From the NCBI GenBank assembly GCA_016927905.1, contig JAFGLW010000031.1, positions 154,836 to 218,835 on the forward strand: DNA of 64,000 bases. Reading direction: 5' to 3'. The stretch is from a candidate division CSSED10-310 bacterium (lineage in GTDB: Bacteria; CSSED10-310; JAFGJC01). A model generated the notes under the pieces. It searched no databases, was not told where the DNA came from, and worked only from the letters and a program-made list of their open reading frames with translations. The position numbers and the translations under genes are program-made. Of the stretch, positions 26,807 to 35,153 are shown in pieces; the first letter of the stretch is position 1, and every line of letters starts with the position of its first letter.

Positions 26807-28165
26807 ATGTTTCGCCAGTTGACAGCAAAGTTTTCAGTGACCCCGGCAACCGGGGCGGTTCTCTGCCCAGTTTTAATATTGCTTCTCCAGATCGGCTGCG
26901 GTCAAAAGGATCCGCCAGAATCAAGACCCGCCCAGCAGCGTATTACCGTCAAACCGGAAAAGGCGATCCCACTTGTCCCGAAAAAAGGATCCACCCTTTA
27001 TATCACCCAGGCTCAATTCACCTACCAGCCTGATGAACAGGGAAGGATGCTTCCTGTCCCGGGAGCTGCGCGGCTGATGATTTATACCTTCGATGGAACT
27101 CAATGGAACATGGACTTGCTGGAGGATCCCGACAGCAATGTATTCCACAAAGCTGAATGGTTCGATCCGCCCGTGGGAGATCCTGGAATTCTCACAATCG
27201 GAGCGGACCGTGCATATCTGAAGCTTTGGCGTTTCGAACAGGGGCGGTGGACCGGTCACACGCTCTGGAGTACAACTTTCGGAGGCCGTCACGACCGGCT
27301 GAGGGATTTTGAAGTGGCTGATGTAACCGGAAACGGGTCGGAAGATATCGTGATTGCCACTCACGACCAGGGAGTTGTTGCCGTGGTTACCTGGATTGAC
27401 GATTATTGGAAATCAATCGAATTATGCCGCACACCGGATACCTTCGTTCATGAAATCGAAACTGGAGATGTGGACGGGGACGGCCTCGTCGAAATCTTTT
27501 CGACCCCCAGCAAACCCAACAAACTTGACGGATCCATTCAACCCGGCTCGATCGAAATGTGGAAATACGTAAACAACCGCTGGATATCGACTCCGGTGGA
27601 TATCCTCGAAACCCGGCATGCGAAGGAAATTTTATGCACCAGGCTTCACGGTGAAGACAACCCGGTTCTGCTGACTGCGCTGGAAGGAAAGTTCCTGGGC
27701 GGGCAACCGGATGTCCTGCCGGACCGCGGGGATTCCACGGTGATCCGTCTGTATCGATTCGACGGCGCTATAGAGAAAAAGGACATCGCCGTGCTACCGG
27801 GTCAGTTGTGCCGGTTTCTGACGACGGGCGATACCGATGGAAACGGTCTGACGGAAGTAATCGCATCCACCAAAAGCACCGGCATCTGGAAACTGACGCC
27901 ACCCTCCAGTCCGGAACAGACTCAGTGGCGGCAGAATCTGATCGCATCCGGCACCTCGGGATTTGAACATTCCACGTTTCTGATCGATCTGGATGGTGAT
28001 CAAAAAGATGAAATCATTGTGGCGTCTGACGATCAGAAGGAGCTTCGCCGGTACTGGTTTGATGGTATCCGTTATTCCATGGAACGGATCGACACATTGA
28101 AGGAAGACACCATCACGTTCAACATAACGGCCCGTATCGCCGAACCGAAATCAACCGGCAGTTAG
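26807..28165 (+). CDS. FG-GAP/VCBS-repeat lipoprotein
   Basis: This 452-residue exported protein begins with a signal helix ending in the lipobox LQIGC. Several calcium-binding-like repeats follow in order: VADVTGNGSEDIVIATHDQG, TGDVDGDGLVEIFST, TGDTDGNGLTEVIAS and LIDLDGDQKDEIIVASD. This is the pattern of an FG-GAP/VCBS beta-propeller, often used for surface adhesion or protein interaction. ATG 26807 is preceded by GGAAGGAGGAG; a longer frame from 26777 has no support. It is on the opposite strand to the proteasome-like cassette around it and overlaps gene C by 15 bases tail to tail. Its function is unknown. Confidence 0.75.
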   Translation: MFRQLTAKFSVTPATGAVLCPVLILLLQIGCGQKDPPESRPAQQRITVKPEKAIPLVPKKGSTLYITQAQFTYQPDEQGRMLPVPGAARLMIYTFDGTQWNMDLLEDPDSNVFHKAEWFDPPVGDPGILTIGADRAYLKLWRFEQGRWTGHTLWSTTFGGRHDRLRDFEVADVTGNGSEDIVIATHDQGVVAVVTWIDDYWKSIELCRTPDTFVHEIETGDVDGDGLVEIFSTPSKPNKLDGSIQPGSIEMWKYVNNRWISTPVDILETRHAKEILCTRLHGEDNPVLLTALEGKFLGGQPDVLPDRGDSTVIRLYRFDGAIEKKDIAVLPGQLCRFLTTGDTDGNGLTEVIASTKSTGIWKLTPPSSPEQTQWRQNLIASGTSGFEHSTFLIDLDGDQKDEIIVASDDQKELRRYWFDGIRYSMERIDTLKEDTITFNITARIAEPKSTGS

Positions 28166-29197
28166 CGGATACCCACGCAGAAGGCGGTGCATCGAGACGG
28201 CATCGTTGCAGGATTCCCAGAGTATTTCTTCGGCCCATTGTACCCCTTTCTCCAGAAACAACAGCCCCTCCACAATCTCACGGCATGCCGAACGGGGTAT
28301 GAATCCCGCCCGATCGGCCCGGACGGTTTCGCTGGCAAGTTTGGATCGGTGATCGTTTATTTCCCTGTATCGTTCGCCGTCTTTTGCACCCCGGCCGTCA
28401 AACAACAGCATGTTGAAATATCCGCCAACGCCGAGATTGTGTTCGGAAGCCATGTTAACGGCATCGATGAGTGTGCAGATGCCTTCCACCCGATCGATTC
28501 CTTCCGTTCTGGCCCGGACACCTTCTTGATTGAATAGCCTGGGCATCACGAAGTTGGTGCTGTCACCTCCCGAACCCAGGGCGGCATAGCCCGTCTCGTT
28601 CGGTTCCACAAAACCTTCACTCATGGAAAACACGTAAATCTGGAACCCGGCGATCGTGTCGAATCCCGCCAGAATCCCGGCATTTCCAAATACCGGGCCG
28701 GATTTGGTCTTTTCGGGATCCCGGGCGATCGATTGCATCGCATCGTTAATAATCTCGGAGTTTTTGATGTCGAATCGGTCACCATTTTTCAGCGTATACC
28801 CCCGAACCAGATCAGCGGTCCGAAATCTGTATTTCTGGAGCAGATGATCATCGGTATGCCTATGTTTCATTTCGCATATAACGCGCCAGGCGATGCGGGA
28901 AACATCGGCGACGGTTAAAAACGATTCCGGTTCCCGCTCCGTTTCCATGCATCGTTTTCTGAATTCACGTTCAATCTGCCGGCAGATCGTCAGGCGCAAT
29001 TCATCTCCGATGGAGGATGTTCCGGTGTTGCCGTAGCATGCTGCCAGCGAATACCGTTGGCGGATGTACGCCGGAATGACGCTCCGGATTTTATCGGCCG
29101 CGTACAGTTTGATCCGTTCGGGATTCCAATGACGCTGTTCATCGCACATCATGGCTCCAGACCATTGGTCAAACCGGATTGCATTGATCGAGGTCAT
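28151..29197 (-). CDS. Proteasome-like Ntn-hydrolase, catalytic-type subunit (cassette 2, gene C)
   Basis: This 348-residue paralog of gene A starts MTSINAIRFDQWSGAMMCDE, which again has Thr directly after Met. Asp19 and Lys36 (ADKIRSV) align without gaps with those of A. YGNTGTSSIGDE, ILAGFDTIAGFQIYVFS, AALGSGG and NLGVGGYFNMLLFDG follow in proteasome order. The C-terminal MHRLLRGYPLTAG matches the LRGY end of the family. It overlaps the upstream partner D by 4 bases, exactly as A overlaps B. It is probably the active peptidase or Ntn-hydrolase of cassette 2. The GG region has NLGVGG instead of RDxxSGG, so the active site is not fully canonical. Confidence 0.7.
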   Translation of the reverse strand: MTSINAIRFDQWSGAMMCDEQRHWNPERIKLYAADKIRSVIPAYIRQRYSLAACYGNTGTSSIGDELRLTICRQIEREFRKRCMETEREPESFLTVADVSRIAWRVICEMKHRHTDDHLLQKYRFRTADLVRGYTLKNGDRFDIKNSEIINDAMQSIARDPEKTKSGPVFGNAGILAGFDTIAGFQIYVFSMSEGFVEPNETGYAALGSGGDSTNFVMPRLFNQEGVRARTEGIDRVEGICTLIDAVNMASEHNLGVGGYFNMLLFDGRGAKDGERYREINDHRSKLASETVRADRAGFIPRSACREIVEGLLFLEKGVQWAEEILWESCNDAVSMHRLLRGYPLTAG

Positions 29198-30303
29198 GAC
29201 CGCTTCCTTTCCGATTCAGATATCACGACGGAAGGATTCAAAAAAAGTGTGGATTCGGGAGAAGTGGTGGGGATACCTGGCTCGAATATTTTGTACCCCC
29301 GCAGTAATTTTCCCAGCACAACCGGATCATCCACGGATCCGAACAACCGTTTTTCGACATCCGGGACCGGCGCTTGATCCCATATCAGCATTGACAGAAG
29401 CGCTTTCGCGGAATCAACAGGCAGCAAACCGGCCTGTTTTGCCCGGATGATCTCCAAAGACAATCTGGCCCGGTCATCCCGGATATCACGTATCCGGTCG
29501 TTTCTGGATTCACCGCCGCTGTTCAGCAGCATGAATCTGATAAAACCGCCATTCTGGCCGTAGTGATTCATAGATTGGCAGATCGCTTCCAGTAAAACGA
29601 TCAGACCTTCAATGTCCCCGGGACCCCTACGCCGCGATTCCAGCAATTTCCGGTTCAGAAATTGTGAGAACCCCATCGCTGCGCCGTCCCGACCCTGCCC
29701 GAGCGATTCAAACCAGCAGGATTGAAACGACAGGACACCATCCGACTCCTTGATTGCAAATGCTGAATAGCCGGATTGCCGGTCAATTCCGATCAGACAA
29801 GCTTCCACAGGCGGAGACAACGGATTGTAGCCTGTCGTTTCGATTCCCTGGATGATTTTCATCGCGCGGGATTTGATCTCCGGCAGGGATATTTCAATCC
29901 ACTGACCGTCACTCATGTACCGTCCAGCCAGGCAATCATCTGAATTGAATCCGAACAGATACTCCAGTCTGTCATTCATTCGTCTGGAGCGGACCGCTCG
30001 GAAAGCTTCCAGAACCTCCCGACCCAGCATCTCCACCGTGACTGGATCCTGCAGATCAACACGGTTTTCAAGATAATTCGACACGCGTTTCCCCGCCGTC
30101 TCGGCCACTTCCCGATGAAACGGCGGATGACCGGAACCTCCGTATACCAACTCGATCCCGTACCGATCGGCCTGTTTTTCCGGTACCAGGACATACAGGT
30201 GATCCGTGAACCACGTTTTTCTACGCCAGATATGCCAGGATTCTTGATCCACGCATATTCCACCGGAATTTTCCGTAAACCGGAATGCCGTTACAACCGC
30301 CAT
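29194..30303 (-). CDS. Proteasome-like Ntn-hydrolase homologue, probably non-catalytic subunit (cassette 2, gene D)
   Basis: This 369-residue protein is the partner of gene C and counterpart of gene B. It starts MAVVTAFRFTENSGGICVDQ with Ala after Met, has His35 where A and C have Lys, and SLGQG in place of GSG. The middle ACLIGIDRQSGYSAFAI parallels the LAGYD segment of proteasome subunits. The start is ATG 30303 with GGGGAGGATGATAAC upstream; the open frame extends to 30543 without a ribosome site. The C-terminus has about 25 extra residues after the LRGYKIFEPG motif. It follows the Memo-like gene by 97 bases and overlaps C by 4 bases. Confidence 0.65.
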   Translation of the reverse strand: MAVVTAFRFTENSGGICVDQESWHIWRRKTWFTDHLYVLVPEKQADRYGIELVYGGSGHPPFHREVAETAGKRVSNYLENRVDLQDPVTVEMLGREVLEAFRAVRSRRMNDRLEYLFGFNSDDCLAGRYMSDGQWIEISLPEIKSRAMKIIQGIETTGYNPLSPPVEACLIGIDRQSGYSAFAIKESDGVLSFQSCWFESLGQGRDGAAMGFSQFLNRKLLESRRRGPGDIEGLIVLLEAICQSMNHYGQNGGFIRFMLLNSGGESRNDRIRDIRDDRARLSLEIIRAKQAGLLPVDSAKALLSMLIWDQAPVPDVEKRLFGSVDDPVVLGKLLRGYKIFEPGIPTTSPESTLFLNPSVVISESERKRS

Positions 30304-30400
30304 TGTTATCATCCTCCCCGTCAAACCCGGATCAGCCGGTATTAACCGGCAGAATTGCCCCCCAACTAACCATGTCGCGACATTTTTTTCAAGAGGAAGG

Positions 30401-31627
30401 TTACGGTTCCCAGAAAACCGCCGCTGCAAAGCTGACAGCAGACCGGGTGGAACTTTCGTCCCACATTTCGTAATCCAGAATCCGCCCCCTGAGCGGTCCC
30501 GCAATTTCGAGCAGTGTCGCCAGAGTGGATAATCCACATACATTATAGCGATCTTTCACCCGGTTCGATTCCGCCCAGAAACTCAGGATGTCTCCGCCCG
30601 CAAGCGCTTCCAGCAGCAGTTGATCATGCCGTGCGGCCTCTTTTCGCAGTGAAGTGGCCGGCCGGTCATGACCGAATTTGGGGCCAATATGCGACAGATC
30701 CACTCCGGCCACGATCATTGTGCCCGGATCCCGCGCAATCTCACTCAGGCTTTCCATAAAACCCGTTACCTGAAGATAATCATGCGGTCTGTTCACAAGC
30801 CCCAGAAATTCCGTAAACGACCCGCACAAAACGGGAATGCACCCGACATCGGCGTTTCCGATCAAGCGCCGAATAAAAATGCTCTGCAACTCCAGAGAAT
30901 GTTCCGATCTGTGGGCGAAATCGTCGGGTGCCGCTGCACCCGAAACACTTTTTTTCAGACGCAAAACAGTCTCGACATCGGTTTTCAAAAGACCTAAAGG
31001 CGTATCATAGTGTTTGGTGGTCATACTGAAAAATCCGTTTTCCAGCGTGTGCCCCGTTCCCAGCAGGAGAATTCGCTGCGGCTGTTTTTCTGGCCAGCAG
31101 AAATACGCTTTCCCGTAAACCCGCCGTCCGATATTGATGTCGATATGCGGCGATACGATCGCCTTGACTGTGCCACCGCCTTCCGGTTTCTCCTGGCCGT
31201 ATGCCATGGCCAGAATTTCATCGATAAACTTTTCCAGAATCTCCCGATCGGATGGATAACCTGTTCCGGACAATACGGGAGATCGAACATCGAGACTGGA
31301 ATAGGCATTGATCAGGTCACGTTTTGAATCGCGAAATTTGATGGTGTCAAGCAGGAAATTTTCGTCGAACCGGTCGATGATCCGCCGGATCTCCGATTCG
31401 CTGATGAACAGACCGTTGTTCATCCGCATCATCTGATACTGAAATTCAGATGCTGTTTTGACCCGGTTCAATGTGATCAGGACCGCGATCGCTTCACCGT
31501 TCAATACCAGACCCTGCGGGATCAGCCCCAGATGGTCCTGAACGACAAAGACCTTGGTTTTCCCGTGATCGACTGGGATAATCTGCAGATCCGATCGCAT
31601 TGGGGGAAGGGATTCTTCCGATTCCAT
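30401..31627 (-). CDS. Memo-family protein (AmmeMemoRadiSam system protein B-like) with extra N-terminal domain
   Basis: This protein of about 408 residues has a C-terminal Memo domain: VSPHIDINIGRRVYG near 168-182, LGTGHTLENGFF near 196-207, HRSEHSLELQSIF near 245-257, GVDLSHIGPKFG near 323, and YNVCGLSTLATLL near 375. The histidines and cysteine match the metal site of Memo, a dioxygenase-like fold linked to AMMECR1 and radical SAM partners. The first ~125 residues form a separate, PqqD/winged-helix-like domain (GLIPQGLVLNGEAIAVLITL). No AMMECR1 gene is near. It lies upstream of genes D and C and probably heads their operon. The start at 31627 has no clear ribosome site, so it is uncertain. 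Confidence 0.75.
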   Translation of the reverse strand: MESEESLPPMRSDLQIIPVDHGKTKVFVVQDHLGLIPQGLVLNGEAIAVLITLNRVKTASEFQYQMMRMNNGLFISESEIRRIIDRFDENFLLDTIKFRDSKRDLINAYSSLDVRSPVLSGTGYPSDREILEKFIDEILAMAYGQEKPEGGGTVKAIVSPHIDINIGRRVYGKAYFCWPEKQPQRILLLGTGHTLENGFFSMTTKHYDTPLGLLKTDVETVLRLKKSVSGAAAPDDFAHRSEHSLELQSIFIRRLIGNADVGCIPVLCGSFTEFLGLVNRPHDYLQVTGFMESLSEIARDPGTMIVAGVDLSHIGPKFGHDRPATSLRKEAARHDQLLLEALAGGDILSFWAESNRVKDRYNVCGLSTLATLLEIAGPLRGRILDYEMWDESSTRSAVSFAAAVFWEP

Positions 31628-31757
31628 ATCAGTACCATGTGATACTCTCGAGAGAAATGCAACGGGTAATTCCGACTTTTGGATTCCACTTTGAATACCG
31701 AGAAGATTGTCTTTTGCACCTTGACCTTTGCCACCCCTTCATTTACTTTCCCAGCAG

Positions 31758-33422
31758 ATGAAAAAAGAGATATTCCGGGACCTTCTGATCCTTCTTGCTT
31801 TATTGCTGATTTTGGTTTGGCTGTCCGGATTGGCCTGGAACCGGTATTTCGATCCGGATGAATTTGAACATCTGCATGCATCCCGGTCGATCGCCCGGGG
31901 TCTGCGGGTCTATACTGACTTCTTCGAGCATCACATGCCCCTTCAATACATATTCCTCGTGCCGCTGCATCATATGTTGAACGACACCGAAATCTACCTG
32001 ATATCGGGCCGTTATTTTTACTTCTGTTTCCTGATCCTGACCCTGGTCATGACCTACCTGATTGCCCGGAGAATGCTGAATCAAACTTCCGCTCTGCTGG
32101 CCTTAATGCTTTTGACCTGCAGTTTTGTTTTCAGGGAAAAAGCTGTTGAAATACGACCCGACAATATTCTTGTTCCCCTGTTTCTGGGCGGATTGGTTTG
32201 CCTGCTTATCGGGTTGGATCGCATGAAGAATGGAGCTTTCATCGGATCGGGAATGCTGTTCGGGTTATCCGTCTGGTCTTCGGTCAAGGCCGGACTGCTG
32301 ATCGCCGCCGTTGGCGTTTCCTGTTTGATTTACGGGATTGCAGCAAGAAAAATCCGCAGGTTGTTTGTATGTGGAATTTGTGAAATGGCAGGATTTGGCG
32401 CTATTCTGACAATCGGCATTCTGATGGCATGGAAAATGGGTATTTTGAAAGATCTCTTTCACTTCAATTTCATTCAGAATGCAGACTGGAAGTATTCATT
32501 TCCGGTTCAACGGTCGATATCGGAAATAATGGCCAAAGATCCCGCGATCCTGGCGTTGTTCACGACCGCCTGGGTGGCAACCGGCCTGAGAATGACATCG
32601 CGATACCGCCTGGCGTCAAGTGAAGGATTTCTGTTTTTTGTTCTGACGCTTTCTCTTGCTGGGATTTTGATCTTCATTCCAAATCCTTATCTCCAGAATT
32701 TTCTGCCGGCACAGCCGCTCCTGGCGATTTTCGGTGTTCTCTGTCTCCGGAGATCGTTCACAGGTGAATCGCCAAGCCGGAAATGGTTCCGCCCATTCAT
32801 TGCGGGGTGGATCACTCTGGCGGCAGGATATTCCGCAATTATCCTGGTGCGAACCCACTTTTTTGAATTTCAACTGCCGGCGGATCAGGTTTCCGGGCAC
32901 TGGCTGACCATTCTAATGTGTCCGGTCATTGCCTTGGTGCCGTTTGCCAGCAGCCGGTTCTCAGCCCCCGTCGTCCTGCTGCTTGCTTTCTGGCCCGGCT
33001 TTCACCTTTTAAAGGGTAATCCGGGCAGGGAGTTTCAATTCGAGAAAATCCGGCAAATCAGGGATTTGGCCGGTGATGACGGCACTGTTTTAGACGGTTG
33101 GACCGGATATGGCACATTGAGTGATCATGCGATTTTTTATCCGTTCATTCACATCGGTATCCGGAATCAGTTTGGAAAGCAGCTTGCCGAAGCTGTCCGG
33201 GAGGTTCTCGAAACAAATCCCCCGGAAATCATCATCCTCGATGCGGGATATCTGGACAAGGGATTGGGACTGCTCCCGGAAATCGAATCCCGATATCGAT
33301 GGGATACGGATCTCAGGATCTGGATACGACTCAAACCCGGCGAGATACATCCGGATACCGAGGGGATCATCCATCGAACAAATCGCCGCAGCATGCAACA
33401 AATATTGAGACGGGAGTATTAA
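31758..33422 (+). CDS. Polytopic GT-C-type glycosyltransferase-like membrane protein
   Basis: This protein of about 555 residues has an N-terminal helix after MKKEIFRD, a first outside loop with YFDPDEFEHLHASRSIARG, and about ten more hydrophobic segments. The acidic DPDEFEH motif in the first loop and HHMPLQY resemble the ArnT/PMT-like superfamily, which moves sugars from polyprenyl phosphates. The C-terminal part is soluble (about 440-555). The ATG at 31758 is chosen because a helix follows it directly; an in-frame non-ATG start at 31728 is possible, and neither has a clear ribosome site. A second GT-C gene begins 7 bases downstream, so the two form a unit. Confidence 0.6.
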   Translation: MKKEIFRDLLILLALLLILVWLSGLAWNRYFDPDEFEHLHASRSIARGLRVYTDFFEHHMPLQYIFLVPLHHMLNDTEIYLISGRYFYFCFLILTLVMTYLIARRMLNQTSALLALMLLTCSFVFREKAVEIRPDNILVPLFLGGLVCLLIGLDRMKNGAFIGSGMLFGLSVWSSVKAGLLIAAVGVSCLIYGIAARKIRRLFVCGICEMAGFGAILTIGILMAWKMGILKDLFHFNFIQNADWKYSFPVQRSISEIMAKDPAILALFTTAWVATGLRMTSRYRLASSEGFLFFVLTLSLAGILIFIPNPYLQNFLPAQPLLAIFGVLCLRRSFTGESPSRKWFRPFIAGWITLAAGYSAIILVRTHFFEFQLPADQVSGHWLTILMCPVIALVPFASSRFSAPVVLLLAFWPGFHLLKGNPGREFQFEKIRQIRDLAGDDGTVLDGWTGYGTLSDHAIFYPFIHIGIRNQFGKQLAEAVREVLETNPPEIIILDAGYLDKGLGLLPEIESRYRWDTDLRIWIRLKPGEIHPDTEGIIHRTNRRSMQQILRREY

Positions 33423-33429
33423 GCGTCTC

Positions 33430-35034
33430 ATGTCTTCGATCAGCAGACCGGCAGCGGCGGTATGGATCGGGTGCATGGTGTTGGCGTGTGCAATTCTGAT
33501 CAACGCCTGGTTTCACTTCAACTGGCCCGTTCTGCCATTTGACGACGCTTATATCACGTTCAGATATGCCGAGAATTATCTGGAGGGAAACGGGCTGGTA
33601 TATAATAAAGGTCAGCATGTCTTCGGTGTTTCCACGCCGCTGTTTCTGATTTGCCTTATCCTGCTGAAATCAGTGTTCCCCCTGAATCTGCCGGCTCTGG
33701 CCGCGGGTTTCAGCACCTTTTTATTTATTCTCACCGCGGTGTTCGTGTTCCTGACATTGCGCAGATGGGGCCTGCCGGATCTCTATTCAGCGTCGATAGC
33801 AGCCGCCCTGCTGGTTCACAGAGACCTGGTGGACATTTCATCGGGCGGAATGGAACCGTTTCTGTTCACCGCTCTCGTCAGTGCAGCGTTCTGGGCTTTC
33901 GCTTCGGACCGGATTCTGCCGGGAACCTGGCTGCTTGGATTTTCCATCCTCACCCGTCCGGAAGGGATGATTTTTATTCCACTTCTGGGCGCAGCCGCAT
34001 TGATCCATGCAGCAGCCTGCAGCGGAACGCACCGCGTATCTTCAGGAAGATCAATTCTGTATGTTCTGTCATTATGCGGACCCCTGATCGTCTGGTGCGT
34101 CTTCTCATATTTCTATTACGGCACGTGCATTCCGCATTCTCTCGTGGCCAAAAGCCGCCCGGTCTACCCCATCGCATCCGGCACCACACTGAAGCACATG
34201 GTTTATCTGCTTGAGGACTGGGCGATGAATCGCCCGTATGCGCCAGCTTTCAGATCGATCTCATGGGCCGCAATCCTGTATGTTTTTTCAGCAACCATCG
34301 GATTCATCTTGACTCCAGCGCCATTTTTGAAGGGTTTTATTGTTCCGGCCGGGTTCTGGAGTCTTGTGATCATCTATGCTCTGGCAAATCCGCTGCTGAT
34401 GCCCTGGTACCAACCTCCCATTTTCCTTCTCTGGATATTGACCGTCGCGCGGGGAATTCCCGGCCTGGCCGTTTGGTCAGCCGATAAGATTTCCTGCCGG
34501 CAATCGAAAAAATCCTTGCTCAAAACAGCGATCAGACTGGCAGCTATGCTTGGTGTGGTGACGCTTTTAAGTGCCTCCGTCACCCGCGGTTATCTGAAGC
34601 CGCCCTCCGGATTTCACCCTGCATACAGCCAGGATGCGCAGCGACTCAGAACAAAAAGTTACCTTCTGGCCGGTGAATGGTTGAATGAGCGGAGTTCCCC
34701 GCAAAATTCGGTGGCTTCTCCCGAAATCGGAGCTCTCGGATATGCATTCAAAGGTCATGTTTACGATGCCTGTGGACTGGTCACTCCGGAAGCATTGGAT
34801 CATCTGCCTGTGCCCGTCGATCAGAGACTCACTGCCGGTCTGGGCGGTATATCCACCGATTTGGTGTTCAAAGTCAATCCGGATTACGTTGTGACGCTGG
34901 AGTGTTTCGCCGCAAAAAGCCTGTTGAACTCGAGCGAATTCAGGATTCATTACGCGCTCGCTCACACCATCAAACTCGAAAAACCGGTCTGGTACGGTTC
35001 CGGAAAAGTCATGATCTTTTCGCGCACCGACTGA
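33430..35034 (+). CDS. Polytopic GT-C-type glycosyltransferase-like membrane protein
   Basis: This 534-residue membrane protein has the loop FDDAYITFRYAENYLEGNGL followed by VYNKGQHVFGVSTPLF near residues 37-75. This is a common signature of bacterial GT-C mannosyl/arabinosyltransferase-like proteins, in which DD is the catalytic-type acidic pair. About eleven hydrophobic segments follow, including SILTRPEGMIFIPLLG. The C-terminal 110 residues are soluble. It starts 7 bases after the previous glycosyltransferase gene, so both likely act on the same glycan or lipid carrier. Confidence 0.65.
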   Translation: MSSISRPAAAVWIGCMVLACAILINAWFHFNWPVLPFDDAYITFRYAENYLEGNGLVYNKGQHVFGVSTPLFLICLILLKSVFPLNLPALAAGFSTFLFILTAVFVFLTLRRWGLPDLYSASIAAALLVHRDLVDISSGGMEPFLFTALVSAAFWAFASDRILPGTWLLGFSILTRPEGMIFIPLLGAAALIHAAACSGTHRVSSGRSILYVLSLCGPLIVWCVFSYFYYGTCIPHSLVAKSRPVYPIASGTTLKHMVYLLEDWAMNRPYAPAFRSISWAAILYVFSATIGFILTPAPFLKGFIVPAGFWSLVIIYALANPLLMPWYQPPIFLLWILTVARGIPGLAVWSADKISCRQSKKSLLKTAIRLAAMLGVVTLLSASVTRGYLKPPSGFHPAYSQDAQRLRTKSYLLAGEWLNERSSPQNSVASPEIGALGYAFKGHVYDACGLVTPEALDHLPVPVDQRLTAGLGGISTDLVFKVNPDYVVTLECFAAKSLLNSSEFRIHYALAHTIKLEKPVWYGSGKVMIFSRTD

Positions 35035-35153
35035 TTCCGTCCCGGATCGATTACCGGTATCCATTTCAACCATTTGCCGTCCTGTCAGGGATGTGCAAAT
35101 ATGATAATTCACTGCCGGTATCAACCGGCCGATCTGCCATAACTGGAGATTCC

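Noticed and set aside
30333..35128. Short palindromes GCCGGTATTAACCGGC (30333-30348) and GCCGGTATCAACCGGC (about 35113-35128) as a dispersed regulatory site
   Set aside because: Only two similar copies of 16 bases, no consistent position to promoters, and no third copy seen; chance is possible.
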